DNA from: Lactiplantibacillus modestisalitolerans
GTDB lineage: Bacteria > Bacillota > Bacilli > Lactobacillales > Lactobacillaceae
Direction of reading: 5' to 3'
Assembly: GCF_005405425.1 (NCBI RefSeq)
Contig: NZ_BJEA01000008.1
Location: 1 to 64,000, forward strand
Length of the DNA: 64,000 nucleotides
This document shows positions 33,504 to 42,762 of this stretch, piece by piece. Position 1 is the stretch's first letter, and each line of letters starts with the position of its first letter. Both the position numbers and the translations under genes were made by a program. Under the pieces are notes generated by a model that was not told where the DNA came from, searched no databases, and was given only the letters and a program-made list of their open reading frames with translations.

Positions 33504-34217
33504 CTAAATCCCAAAGAAACCGTGCATGAACCACGCCGCAAACGCAGCCCCAACGAATGGTGCAATCCCTGGCACGATGATGCCGTACTGCCAGTCGCTA
33601 TCCGCCTTGTTGGCAATTGGTAAAATCGCGTGGGCAATCCGCGGCCCCATGTCCCGGGCGAGGTTCATGGCGAATCCGGTTGGACCCCCAAGGCCCATCC
33701 CAATCGCCCAAACTAGTAAGCCGACCCCAATTGGGACGATGCCCGGCGTTTTAATCGTAGAAATTGCTAAAATTCCTGAAATAAAAATAAAGGTATCGAA
33801 AAATTCCACGAAAAAGTTACGGGGCAAGTTCCGTACGGCCGGGGCCGTACAAAACAAGTTGCGAATCGTAATTGGTGAAATTTCATCACTAGAGGCCTTA
33901 AAGTGGTCCGCGTACATGATCCAAACGATCACCGAACCAACGACCCCGCCTAACACTTCGGCCACCGAATACGGAATAAAACTACTCCACGGTAGGTTGC
34001 CTAGTAAACACTGGGCTAAGACCATCGCGGGATTGATACAAACATTGCCAAAAATAAAGAGGGCAATGCTAATCCCAAATCCCCAAGTTGTAATCGCGAA
34101 AATGTGGCCCGAGCCGCGATACTTCGTTCCCTTCAAAACTGAACTACAGTGCACCCCGACCCCAAAAATAATCATCAGGGCGGTCCCCATAAATTCAGCC
34201 ATCAATTCATGTAACAA
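33504..34217 (-). CDS. larD: LarD, aquaglyceroporin-type lactic acid channel
   Basis: A six-helix MIP-family channel of 237 residues that facilitates lactic acid diffusion in L. plantarum. The two pore motifs are NPA at 62-64 (INPAMVLAQ) and a modified NLA in MNLARDMGPRI, with the Arg of the selectivity filter kept. Its start lies 5 bp after the larC2 stop, inside the lar operon, which supports the lactate role over glycerol. Confidence 0.92.
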   Translation of the reverse strand: MLHELMAEFMGTALMIIFGVGVHCSSVLKGTKYRGSGHIFAITTWGFGISIALFIFGNVCINPAMVLAQCLLGNLPWSSFIPYSVAEVLGGVVGSVIVWIMYADHFKASSDEISPITIRNLFCTAPAVRNLPRNFFVEFFDTFIFISGILAISTIKTPGIVPIGVGLLVWAIGMGLGGPTGFAMNLARDMGPRIAHAILPIANKADSDWQYGIIVPGIAPFVGAAFAAWFMHGFFGI

Positions 34218-34222
34218 GTGCC

Positions 34223-35607
34223 TTAATCCTCCTCATCTAACTGTGTAGCCGCGCTCATCGCGGCCTGATAAACCGTTTTGAACGGAATGTGCAACCGTTG
34301 CGCCAACTGCGCACAGTCCGCATATTCCGGTGTCATTTTGCTGATTTTACCGTAAGTTGCAACCTTGATCTGAACCGGACCGTACGGCGTTTGCGCCGCC
34401 TTAAAATGGCGCTTCATCACCGTTCGTTGCCAAGTTTGGTACCGAATCCCAATCGTACTCGTTTCGCTCAGAATCAACGTGGTCATCACTTCTTGCGCCG
34501 CTGGATCGGCCAGAACCGTTAACTGGGTCGCAGGGCGGTTCTTCTTCATTTGAATCGGGGTGAAAAAAACGTCGTAAGCGCCAGCGTCTAAGAGCCGTTG
34601 CATGACGTAACCGAGCCCCTCGCCAGTTTGATCATCCAAGTTCGCTTCGAGCACCACGACGTCGTCTTGAGTCCGGTCAACAACCCGCCGGCTTAGTTTT
34701 TTTTTTCGAATAAAACCGCCCGCAACGCGTTGAATCCGCCGGTATCCCGCTTACCAAAGCCGTAGCCGATTTTTAACGGTGTCGCGCGCTCTGGAAGCGG
34801 ACCAAACGCTTTGACCAGCGTCTTGACGATTCCCATCCCGGTGGGCGTAATCAGTTCGGTATGAATGTCCAACCGTTGTTGAATTGGCACCTGACTACCG
34901 ACCCGCATTTGCATGACGGCGGGCACCGGGACCGGCATCTGACCGTGAGCAACGTTAATAAAGCCGCTACCGTCAGTTAGTGGTGATGCGAGCACTTCGT
35001 CCACGTGCAACAGTTCTAGCGCGACACAGCAGCCGACGATGTCCACGATGGAATCGAGCGCGCCGACCTCGTGAAAATGAACGGCCTTTAACGGCATGTG
35101 GTGGACGGTCGCCTCCGCCTTCGCAATTTCGGTAAAAATCGCGCTTGCATTGGCTTTGACCGTCGCCGTTAAGTCACTGTGATCAATTAGGGCTAAAATA
35201 TCGTCTAAGTGCCGTACCTCCCCGTGGTGATGGTGGTGGCCCGCTGAGTCAGTTACATGCTGATGAGCAGGTGCAGCAAGGGCGTGCTGGTGTGCGGCCG
35301 ACTGGTCAGTCGTCGCGTGCACATGTTCATGTGCATGGTGCGGTTCGTGGTCCGCCGCCGTATGCTGATGCGCGGACCCGGCCGCTTCAATGAAGCCGTG
35401 ATCCTTGTCCCCCGCCACTTGAACGTCAAAACTCGTCCCGTAAATACTGCTCTTAGCTAACCGTTCACTGGTTAAGTGGTAGCCGTGAACGTGCAATTTA
35501 GCGAGTTCCGTTTTCAATTGATCCAGTGAGACGCCGAGTTCCAGCATCGCGCCTAAAAACATGTCGCCGCTAATTCCTGAAAACGCGTCTAAATAAAGTG
35601 TTCGCAT
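34223..35607 (-). CDS. larC: LarC, nickel insertase, encoded in two frames (larC1/larC2) joined by a -1 frameshift
   Basis: CTP-dependent cyclometallase that inserts nickel into the pincer cofactor. The first frame (34693-35607, 304 codons) ends VLFEKKN-stop; the second (34223 up to the A-run) continues LSRRVVDRTQDDVVVLEANLDDQTGEG. They meet at a run of ten A residues (plus-strand T at 34697-34706), and a -1 slip there joins them in frame. L. plantarum larC is known to need such programmed frameshifting. Residues about 67-133 are extremely His-rich (clusters like GHHHHHGEV), a likely nickel store. Position after larB and before larD matches the known operon. Confidence 0.93.
34697..34706 (-). 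promoter_or_regulatory. Frameshift site in larC
   Basis: Ten consecutive A residues on the coding strand (GAAAAAAAAAACTAA), with the zero-frame stop right after. Slippage by -1 gives Lys-Leu-Ser and enters the larC2 frame. Confidence 0.85.
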
Positions 35608-35637
35608 CCGTTTTTTTCGCTCCTACTAATTTAAAAA

Positions 35638-36375
35638 TTACAGTTGGTTGATTTGACTAGCCGAATAGGCCGCGCCAAACCCGTTATCAATGTTCACGAC
35701 CGTGATGCCCGATGCACAACTGTTCAACATCGTCAGTAACGCGGTCATCCCTTGAAAGTTCGTTCCATAGCCAATGCTCGTCGGCACCGCAATCAACGGC
35801 TTATCGATCAAGCCGCCCACCACGCTGGCTAAGGCCCCTTCCATGCCGGCGATCACGATGACGACCTTCGCCCCGCGAATCACGTCTAACTTGGCAAATA
35901 GCCGGTGAATTCCGGCAACGCCCACGTCGTAGACCCGTTCAACCCGGTTGCCAAACGCTTCGGCCGTCACGGCCGCCTCTTCCGCTACCGGTTGATCGGA
36001 AGTCCCGGCCGTCACCACCGCAATGTAGTCCGCCGTTTTCGGCGTTGGTACGGGACCGACCGTCATGCAGCGCGCCGCGGCATGGTACACCGCGTTCGGT
36101 AAGGCCGGCTGCAGCGCGGCGTACTTTTCCTGCGTTAAGCGGGTCGTTAAAACGGGGAGCGGTTGGGTGCCCATCGCTTTAATAATGCCCACGATTTGCG
36201 TGGCCGTTTTGCCGGCCCCGTAAATCACTTCAGGAAACCCGTTACGGCGCTGGCGGCTTAAATCGACGTTGGCAAATCCGAGGTCCGCGGTTTGCGTTTT
36301 TTCTAACTGGGTCGCGGCGGCTTCCGCACTTAACTGGCCGGCCGCCACCCGTTGCAAAATTTCAGTCGTCGTCAT
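35638..36375 (-). CDS. larB: LarB, nicotinic acid adenine dinucleotide carboxylase/hydrolase
   Basis: First enzyme of the nickel-pincer cofactor path: carboxylates the pyridinium ring of NaAD and cleaves the phosphoanhydride. 245 residues, a PurE-like C-terminal half with [18 protein letters not shown] and the motif [21 protein letters not shown]. It lies 9 bp after larA and 30 bp before larC. Confidence 0.95.
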   Translation of the reverse strand: MTTTEILQRVAAGQLSAEAAATQLEKTQTADLGFANVDLSRQRRNGFPEVIYGAGKTATQIVGIIKAMGTQPLPVLTTRLTQEKYAALQPALPNAVYHAAARCMTVGPVPTPKTADYIAVVTAGTSDQPVAEEAAVTAEAFGNRVERVYDVGVAGIHRLFAKLDVIRGAKVVIVIAGMEGALASVVGGLIDKPLIAVPTSIGYGTNFQGMTALLTMLNSCASGITVVNIDNGFGAAYSASQINQL

Positions 36376-36384
36376 TGTTCACAC

Positions 36385-37659
36385 CTACTTAACGATAACG
36401 CCCAAACCGTCCGGCACAACGGTCACTTTGGCCGCTTGACCTTCACGGGCGTACGCCTTTTCAAAGGCTTCGTCCAACGTTTTGGCTAGTTCCATGTGCA
36501 TGTTCGTAATTAAATCTGGATCAACCAAATCTGAAACGAAGATCACGTGATGGTGAACTAAGATGCGGGCAAAAATTTGGGCCGTCCACTGGTCCGGAAT
36601 CGTTTTAAGCCGCGGCGTATTGATCGCCTGGTCCAAAAATTCCTTCGGATCGTCAACGTCGGCCAAGTTGTGGTAGAACCCTTCGCCACCGTGACCATCG
36701 CGAGCACCGGCAACCATAATAATCGTGCCGCCCTCTTTGTTCGTCGCTTCCGCAGCGGTCATACCCTTAACGGCTTGATAAATGTTTTGATCAAGCGGGT
36801 AGCCCCCGTTGGTGGAAACGGCGATGTCACAGTCAATGCCCTTCACACTGGAAAGTTCTTGGACGAAGTCACAGCCAACCTTGTGAGCCGCTTCCATATC
36901 ACCAGCAAAGGAACCAATAATTTTTTTATCTTCATCAAGAACAACGTTGACGATAAACGCCAATTTTGCCGTCCGCGCGGCGTACACCATGTCCTTATGG
37001 ATCGGGTTATGCATTAAGTTCCCGGTCCGGGCCTTCGATGAATTAATAAATTCACCCGAATGGTTCGCCATAATCGTCTTATATGAAGCAACCCCCGGTA
37101 AGACCGATTTCCGGCCGCCAGAAAAACCGGCAAAGAAGTGGGATTCAATAAACCCTTCGGAAATCAACAGGTCGGCTTCGGCCGCAACTTTGTTGATAAT
37201 GCAATCACCACCAGAAGGTAACTGGCCAATTTTAACCATCGCGTCGTCATCGGTTGAGACGTGCATCACGATTTCTTCGTTGGCTACGATGTCTTCGCCA
37301 TATTTATTCACTAATTCTTCATGGGTGGATGGCCGGTGGAAACCAGTCGCCACTAAAATCCGAATCCGAGCATCCGGTGCGACCGAACGCAAACGCCGCA
37401 ATAAAATGGGTGTGATGATGTGCGACGGTACCGGCCGGGTATGGTCGGAACTGATAATCACGATATTGCGCTTACCGCGCGCTAATTCTTCAAGTGATTG
37501 GGACCCAATCGGGTGGTCCAACGATTTTTCAACCGTTTCGCTTTCAGAAAGTTTGTTATGATATGTTGCTGCTTGTGAGACTAATTGACCCGCGAAGTTT
37601 TCATCCGGGATTTCAGCGGTCAACGTCCGTTTGTCGTATGGTAAATCAATTGCAACCAT
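36385..37659 (-). CDS. larA: LarA, nickel-dependent lactate racemase
   Basis: Interconverts L- and D-lactate using the covalently bound nickel-pincer nucleotide. 424 residues; the key residues fall at the same numbers as in L. plantarum LarA: Lys184 (GGRK, cofactor attachment), His200 (nickel ligand), His108 and His174 (proton relay), Arg75 and Asp72 in SDHTRP. This marks it as a true lactate racemase rather than a homologue of other specificity. First gene of the minus-strand operon; divergent from larR. Confidence 0.96.
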   Translation of the reverse strand: MVAIDLPYDKRTLTAEIPDENFAGQLVSQAATYHNKLSESETVEKSLDHPIGSQSLEELARGKRNIVIISSDHTRPVPSHIITPILLRRLRSVAPDARIRILVATGFHRPSTHEELVNKYGEDIVANEEIVMHVSTDDDAMVKIGQLPSGGDCIINKVAAEADLLISEGFIESHFFAGFSGGRKSVLPGVASYKTIMANHSGEFINSSKARTGNLMHNPIHKDMVYAARTAKLAFIVNVVLDEDKKIIGSFAGDMEAAHKVGCDFVQELSSVKGIDCDIAVSTNGGYPLDQNIYQAVKGMTAAEATNKEGGTIIMVAGARDGHGGEGFYHNLADVDDPKEFLDQAINTPRLKTIPDQWTAQIFARILVHHHVIFVSDLVDPDLITNMHMELAKTLDEAFEKAYAREGQAAKVTVVPDGLGVIVK

Positions 37660-37740
37660 GACGATTTGTCATCCTCTTTCTCAATAAAACTAATTTAAAA
37701 ACGTGCATATTTTGTTATACTAGAGCTCGCCTTTCATGTC

Positions 37741-37795
37741 CGTTACATTTTAAGTTTCCAAAAATAGTTAGCAAATGTATACTTTAAATGCGATT
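37741..37795. promoter_or_regulatory. larA-larR intergenic control region with candidate LarR operator
   Basis: AT-rich intergenic DNA between the divergent operons. The sequences TTACATTTTAAGT (37743-37755) and AAATGTATACTTTAAATG (37773-37790) are related and partly inverted, plausible LarR binding half-sites. LarR of L. plantarum is known to bind a palindromic box in this region; the exact box here is my inference. Confidence 0.45.
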
Positions 37796-37898
37796 GCCAC
37801 GCTGACGAAAACCGGTATGCTAGTCAGAGTAGTTATCGTGATTGAAGCTGAAAGTCGTTAATAATCTCCTTTTGACCTCAAAATCATTCACGAAAGAA

Positions 37899-38576
37899 AT
37901 GAATCTAAAGATGGTATTAACTGATATTGAATATTTATTAAGTTACTTAGAAGCGCACCACGTCCCAACCATTAAGAAAAAACGGCATACGTACCTGACC
38001 TACCACGGCCTATCCGAACACTATACGTACGTTTTGAAGGACGGCATCATCAAAAATAGCATCATCTTACAAGACGGGCGCGAGTTTAATTTATCCTACA
38101 TCGCTAAGCCCGACGTCATTTCACTTTTACGTGACGAGGTTTCCCGTTCGACGGACCAGCCGTTTAACGTCCGAATCGAGTCCGAATACGCCACGTTTTA
38201 CCAGGTCAACCGGGTCGCGTTTTGGAAGTACGTTAACAGCACGCCCGAACTGCAAAATTACGTCAAAAATTATTACCGAAAAAAATTATCGGAAAATATT
38301 TTACGGTTACAGCGGATGGTCATGAACGGTAAAAAGGGTGCGATTTGTGCGTTTATCTATAGTTTGGTTGATTTATTTGGACGCAAAGTCAACGATGGCG
38401 TTTTAATTGATTTTATTATTACCAACGACGACATCGCCGGCTTCTGCGGCATCAGTTCACGGAGCAGTGTTAACCGCATGCTCAAAGAACTCCGGGCGGA
38501 CGGCGTGATTGCGGTTCAAAATCATAAATTTATTATTCAAGATATTAGTTACCTCTTAGATCAAATTGCAAATTAA
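37899..38576 (+). CDS. larR: LarR, Crp/Fnr-family regulator of lactate racemization
   Basis: About 225 residues. The N-terminal half fits a cyclic-nucleotide-binding-like beta barrel (TYVLKDGIIKNSIILQDGREFNLSYI), a long helix follows, and the C-terminal winged helix has DDIAGFCGISSRSSVNRMLKEL as the recognition helix. In L. plantarum LarR activates the lar genes in response to L-lactate. Start codon uncertain: ATG at 37899 or 37911, both with weak ribosome sites. The gene precedes larMN by 14 bp. Confidence 0.88.
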   Translation: MNLKMVLTDIEYLLSYLEAHHVPTIKKKRHTYLTYHGLSEHYTYVLKDGIIKNSIILQDGREFNLSYIAKPDVISLLRDEVSRSTDQPFNVRIESEYATFYQVNRVAFWKYVNSTPELQNYVKNYYRKKLSENILRLQRMVMNGKKGAICAFIYSLVDLFGRKVNDGVLIDFIITNDDIAGFCGISSRSSVNRMLKELRADGVIAVQNHKFIIQDISYLLDQIAN

Positions 38577-38590
38577 AGAGGTGCTCATCC

Positions 38591-39574
38591 GTGCATATTC
38601 CGGATAATTATTTAAGTCCCGCCACTTGCGGGACGCTGGTCGCCGCCATGGCACCGGTTTGGACCGTTTCGGTCTTAAAAGTAAAAGCCCAAGTTAAAAA
38701 GCGCCATGAGACGCTCCCCATGTTAGGAATCGCGGCCTCACTGGCGTTTTTAATTATGATGTTTAACTTACCCATTCCGGGAGGGACGACCGCGCACGCC
38801 GTGGGGGGCACCCTCCTCGCGGTGCTCATTGGGCCCTGGGCGGCCTGTCTCGCGTTAACCGTTACCCTGTTGTTACAGGCGCTCCTATTTGGTGACGGTG
38901 GCATCTTAGCGTTCGGCGCTAACGCCTTCAACATGGCCTTCATCATGCCGTTTGTCGGCTACGCCTGTTACCGCATTGGTCACCACTACCACCACGACAA
39001 ACTCGGGCTAGCGGTCGGGGCCTATTTGGGGATTAACTTAGCCGCCTTAGTTGCCGGCATTGAGCTGGGTCTGCAACCCCTGCTGGCCCACACTGCCAAC
39101 GGGACGCCCCTTTACTGCCCGTACGGCTTAAACGTTGCCGTACCAGCAATGTTACTGGCCCACTTACTGGTAGCCGGCTGGGTAGAAGTGCTCTTCAGCT
39201 TGTTTGTCTTCCAGTTCGTGCAAAAAGTCGCCCCTACTAACCTATACCAGACGCCCGTTAAAACTCATCAACGGCCGTGGGTTTACTTACTAGCCGGCTT
39301 AGCCGTTCTTTCACCACTGGGCTTGCTCGCCAGCAATACCGCTTGGGGCGAATGGAGTCCCCAAGAATTAAAGCAACAGCTCGTCCAACAGCACCTAGGA
39401 ACCCACGTCCCCCAAGGGATGCAACACGGCTTCCAATTTGACGCCCTGTTCAGTGACTACGCCATTGGCGGCCTGCCCGTGAGCGTCGGCTACGTTTTAT
39501 CCGCGGCAACCGCCCTAATAATTTTCTTACTCTTGATTCGAGGTCTTCAACGTGGCACCGACACAACCAAATAA
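38591..39574 (+). CDS. larMN: LarMN, nickel ECF-type transporter substrate-binding subunit (CbiM-CbiN fusion)
   Basis: A membrane protein of 327 residues. The N-terminus MHIPDNYL provides the conserved His2 of the nickel/cobalt site of CbiM/NikM proteins; six helices follow with the PGGTTAHAVGG block. The last 100 residues contain a further helix pair with a large extracytoplasmic loop (GLLASNTAWGEWSP), matching CbiN. GTG start with AGAGGTG upstream. Supplies nickel for LarA. Confidence 0.92.
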   Translation: MHIPDNYLSPATCGTLVAAMAPVWTVSVLKVKAQVKKRHETLPMLGIAASLAFLIMMFNLPIPGGTTAHAVGGTLLAVLIGPWAACLALTVTLLLQALLFGDGGILAFGANAFNMAFIMPFVGYACYRIGHHYHHDKLGLAVGAYLGINLAALVAGIELGLQPLLAHTANGTPLYCPYGLNVAVPAMLLAHLLVAGWVEVLFSLFVFQFVQKVAPTNLYQTPVKTHQRPWVYLLAGLAVLSPLGLLASNTAWGEWSPQELKQQLVQQHLGTHVPQGMQHGFQFDALFSDYAIGGLPVSVGYVLSAATALIIFLLLIRGLQRGTDTTK

Positions 39575-40370
39575 ACTACCGAATTGGCTGACGGAACCAG
39601 AACCACCGCTGGAATCGGCGTCTAAGGCGACCTTTTTCCAGCGGAACCAGCGCCATTTACGCCAGCTACTAACTAAGCTAGCACAACCCACCCCGGTCAT
39701 TCAGCCGACCCGGTGGCCGATTGCTGCCCACATTAATTTAATTCGTCTATTGATTATGGTTTTATTGATCGCCATTATTAATAATTTAGCGTTACTGTGG
39801 TGCCTCGGGTTAATTCTCGCCGGACAATTACTCTGGCTACCGCCCCAGCAATTGCGTACCTTCGTCAAAAGCTGGCTAATCAGCAGCCTCGTCGCCCTAA
39901 TCATAGTGCTACCGAGTTACTGGCTGACCGGCCCGGCGACACTGCTCTTCTTTGGCTGTAAAACAAGTTTAATTTTAGCCAACGCCCAGTACTACCGCCT
40001 AACCACCACGTTTAACGACCTTCTCGTCGGACTGAAAACGTTGCGTTGCCCGGATATCTTAATCATGACGTTGGCGATTGCCATTACTTACTTGCGGATG
40101 CTCGGGCAGTACCTCCTACTCACTTTGGAGGCGCTCGACTTACGTACCGTCGCTTCCACCAAGCATCCCTACCAATTAATCGGGGCGCTCTTCGGTAACC
40201 TGTACCTTAAAAGTTACGCCTACGCACTAGAACTATACGCAGCGATGGAAGCCCGCGGGTTTAACGGCCACTACGTTCGCGCACCCCAGCGCCGGAGCCA
40301 CTGGCGCGATTATTTATCGCTTAGTCCCGACCTCGTTGCCTTAATCTTATTGATCCTATGGGGGAATTAA
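39552..40370 (+). CDS. larQ: LarQ, transmembrane coupling subunit (CbiQ family)
   Basis: T component of the nickel importer, 272 residues with four to five helices and the coupling motif AAMEARGF near the C-terminus that contacts the ATPase. GTG start with GAGG upstream, overlapping the larMN end by 23 bp. Confidence 0.9.
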   Translation: MAPTQPNKLPNWLTEPEPPLESASKATFFQRNQRHLRQLLTKLAQPTPVIQPTRWPIAAHINLIRLLIMVLLIAIINNLALLWCLGLILAGQLLWLPPQQLRTFVKSWLISSLVALIIVLPSYWLTGPATLLFFGCKTSLILANAQYYRLTTTFNDLLVGLKTLRCPDILIMTLAIAITYLRMLGQYLLLTLEALDLRTVASTKHPYQLIGALFGNLYLKSYAYALELYAAMEARGFNGHYVRAPQRRSHWRDYLSLSPDLVALILLILWGN

Positions 40371-40374
40371 TACC

Positions 40375-41103
40375 ATGTTGCTTAAGTTAGCAAACCTTTG
40401 CTATGATTATCCTAATACGAAGGGTTTAGTGGATTTGAACCTTTCAATCAACGCCGGTGAATTCATTTGTTTAATGGGCCCCAACGGGTCGGGTAAATCC
40501 ACACTCTTGCGAATTTTAAGCGGTCTCGCAACCCCCAACCGCGGTCAGTACTGGTTTCACGACCAACTGATCACGGCCGCTTACCTCGCGGACGCCCAGC
40601 ACCGTCAACGCCTACACCAGCAAATTGGCATGGTGTTTCAAAATACCGACGTCCAATTATTTAACACCTCGGTCGCCGAAGAGGTTGCGTTTGGCCCGCG
40701 CCAACTCGGGTTAAGCGCCGCGGCCGTTGAACAACGGGTCACCGACTGCTTAGCCCTCACCGCGTGCACCACCTTGCGTGACCGGGTGCCCTATCAGCTG
40801 TCGGGTGGCGAAAAAAAGCGGGTCGCGTTGGCAAGTGTCTTAGCCCTGAATCCGGACGTCCTGTTACTGGATGAACCGCTCAACGGCCTGACAATTGCCG
40901 CTCAGCAACAAATGCTGACCCTCCTCCAACGCTTACGGGCCGCTGGCAAAACCATTATTATGGCCAGTCACAATTTCCAACAGGTCCAAGCCGTTGGTCA
41001 ACGCTTCATCATTTTTAACAGTGCCCACCAAATCGCTGCCGACGTTAGCGCTGACGATTTACACCGTCAGCCCGAGCGCCAAGCGCAATTGATGACTTTA
41101 TAA
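40375..41103 (+). CDS. larO: LarO, nickel transporter ATPase (CbiO family)
   Basis: A 242-residue ABC ATPase. Walker A GPNGSGKST at 35-43, Q-loop VFQNTD, signature LSGGEKKR, Walker B DVLLLDEP and switch His in ASHN. Powers nickel uptake with LarMN and LarQ, 4 bp after larQ. Confidence 0.94.
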   Translation: MLLKLANLCYDYPNTKGLVDLNLSINAGEFICLMGPNGSGKSTLLRILSGLATPNRGQYWFHDQLITAAYLADAQHRQRLHQQIGMVFQNTDVQLFNTSVAEEVAFGPRQLGLSAAAVEQRVTDCLALTACTTLRDRVPYQLSGGEKKRVALASVLALNPDVLLLDEPLNGLTIAAQQQMLTLLQRLRAAGKTIIMASHNFQQVQAVGQRFIIFNSAHQIAADVSADDLHRQPERQAQLMTL

Positions 41104-41120
41104 GTAAGGAGGATGTCGAC

Positions 41121-41357
41121 ATGATTAATCCAAATGATGGTACCATTCATCGTGGCTGGAACCGGCGCGTCGTTACGGGTAAAACCTTAGCAGAATGCGA
41201 CGAACGGTTGGTCCAATACCTAAACGACCAGGACTACGGTTCAGGTGAATTCACGGTCCTACACGAAAGTGCGGGTCCCCGTGAAACAACCGGTTACGAT
41301 TTACCAAATGGCGATACCTGTTACATCAGTTTCTTAATTTATAACAGTCGCTTATAA
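41121..41357 (+). CDS. Hypothetical protein (78 aa) at the end of the nickel operon
   Basis: A 78-residue hydrophilic protein, MINPNDGTIHRGWNRR..., with no cysteine pair, membrane helix or signal. AAGGAGGATG gives a very strong ribosome site 17 bp after larO, and a terminator follows, so it is the last gene of larR-MN-Q-O. Family not recognised. A role in nickel handling is only suggested by position. Confidence 0.65.
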   Translation: MINPNDGTIHRGWNRRVVTGKTLAECDERLVQYLNDQDYGSGEFTVLHESAGPRETTGYDLPNGDTCYISFLIYNSRL

Positions 41358-41362
41358 CCACT

Positions 41363-41396
41363 AAAAGGGCGCCGCGAGTTTTCGCGGCGCCTTTTT
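41363..41396 (+). terminator. Terminator of the larR-MN-Q-O transcript
   Basis: Stem AAAAGGGCGCCGCG with CGCGGCGCCTTTTT. Confidence 0.88.
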
Positions 41397-41399
41397 GTG

Positions 41400-41473
41400 A
41401 CTCTGTATCAATTAGTATCAGGACTGCCGCCAGTAGCGGGTGTAACCGGTTGGCTGGAACACTGCGGGCATCG
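41400..41473 (+). repeat. Dispersed palindromic element, copy D (truncated)
   Basis: Only the left 74 bp remain, from CTGTATCAATTAG through CAGTAGCGGGTGTAACC to GCGGGCATCG, where homology to the other copies stops abruptly. It lies 4 bp after a terminator. Confidence 0.8.
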
Positions 41474-41580
41474 CTCATTGGTGCTTCTCCCCGAGCTAAA
41501 TAGTGTTGGTTGTACTGATCTAACAAGTAATTGCGATCACGCACCTGGTCACCACCGCCATCGTGGTATAGAATGGTCAA
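41474..41580 (-). pseudogene. Gene remnant joined to the truncated repeat
   Basis: Minus-strand frame starting MTILYHDGGGDQVRDRNYL and continuing about 35 residues with protein-like composition up to the exact breakpoint of repeat copy D, after which it reads into repeat DNA. It looks like the 5' part of a disrupted gene. The parent family is not recognised. The remaining stretch up to 41863 has a terminator-like hairpin near 41583-41612 and no intact gene. Confidence 0.35.
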
Positions 41581-41863
41581 AATTTACCAGCCCGCTAACG
41601 GGTGGTTTTTATTCCCGCCAAGCAGGCTCGCCTTTAAGAGCTGTTCCAGCGGTTATGATAATTTAACGGCCATGGTGCCGCCCCCCTTAAAATAGTCATA
41701 TTACCTTGAGTATAGTGGAAGCAGGGCTAAGCGTCCACGCCTGATTGACACCGCTATTCAGTAAATCCGCAATCGCAATCAAGTTTCATTTTTTTGTTTG
41801 AATTTTTTTACCAACCGGACTTATGCTAAGCTAAAATCAACAACCTGAAAGGACGTACCCCTC

Positions 41864-42610
41864 ATGAAAATCATTATTGCCCCCGCAAAGAAAATGGTCG
41901 CCGATCAGGATTCCTTGGCCGTTGAAACCCAGCCAACCTACTTAGCGGCGACGGCGGAAATTCTAGCCCGACTCCGGCAGTTAAGTTACCCCGAATTAAA
42001 GGCGTTGTGGAAATGTAGTGACCGCCTCGCCAAGCCGAACTACGATTGGCTGCAACAACTCGACTTAACGCGCCAGTTAACCCCGGCGATTCTCGCGTTT
42101 AGCGGGATTCAATACCAGTACATGGCCGCCGACATCTTCACCGAACCCGAACTGGATTACATTCAGCAACACCTGCGCATTTTATCCGGCTTTTACGGCA
42201 TTCTGCGCCCGTTTGACGGCATCGTGCCCTACCGACTCGAAATGCAGGCTAAGTTGCCCGTTGCGACGGCCCCTAACCTATACGCATTTTGGGGGTCGCG
42301 GTTATACCAAGCGCTCACGCCAACGCCGGAACCGATTATTAACTTAGCCTCACAAGAATACGCTAAGGCGATTCGCCCGTACTTGGCTCCAAGCCAGCCG
42401 ATGGTCGACGTCGTGTTTGCGAGTCAGGTCAACGGGAAATTAAAAACCAAGGCCACCCTGGCAAAAATGGCTCGGGGCGCCATGGTCCGTTACATGGCGG
42501 AAACCCAAGTGCAGGATCCCGCCCAACTTCAATATTTCGACCATCCCGATTACTACTTCGACGCGGCGCGTTCAACCGCAACCAAATTGGTATTTATTGA
42601 TCGGCATTAG
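41864..42610 (+). CDS. yaaA: YaaA family protein (peroxide stress)
   Basis: A 248-residue cytosolic protein of the YaaA/DUF328 family, which in E. coli lowers free iron during hydrogen peroxide stress. Signatures: MKIIIAPAKKM, PAILAFSGIQYQYM, RILSGFYGILRPFDGIVPYRLEM, the AFWG block and INLASQEYAKA. AAAGGA precedes the ATG. Monocistronic with its own terminator. Confidence 0.92.
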   Translation: MKIIIAPAKKMVADQDSLAVETQPTYLAATAEILARLRQLSYPELKALWKCSDRLAKPNYDWLQQLDLTRQLTPAILAFSGIQYQYMAADIFTEPELDYIQQHLRILSGFYGILRPFDGIVPYRLEMQAKLPVATAPNLYAFWGSRLYQALTPTPEPIINLASQEYAKAIRPYLAPSQPMVDVVFASQVNGKLKTKATLAKMARGAMVRYMAETQVQDPAQLQYFDHPDYYFDAARSTATKLVFIDRH

Positions 42611-42612
42611 TA

Positions 42613-42658
42613 CTAAAAATTTCCCGCCAGCAGTTAAGACTGGCGGGAAATTTTTAAT
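42613..42658 (+). terminator. Terminator of yaaA
   Basis: Stem AAAATTTCCCGCCAG with CTGGCGGGAAATTTTT, loop of about 9 nt. Confidence 0.88.
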
Positions 42659-42732
42659 TACAACTCTGAATGCTAGTTATTGAAACGGTCACCAAAAGTT
42701 CCTTACCTTCACTTAACACTGCTAATTTTTCT

Positions 42733-42762
42733 AGCGTAATATTTCCCGGGAAATATTACGCT
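42733..42762. repeat. Perfect 30-bp palindrome containing an exact Noc-type site
   Basis: Arms of 15 bases (AGCGTAATATTTCCC and its complement) with no loop; the centre 42741-42754 is ATTTCCCGGGAAAT. It overlaps the stop codon of pepI. Confidence 0.75.

Noticed and set aside
33526-34248. 240-codon plus-strand frame opposite larD
   Set aside because: It is antisense to a well-supported channel gene; composition reflects the complement of membrane codons.
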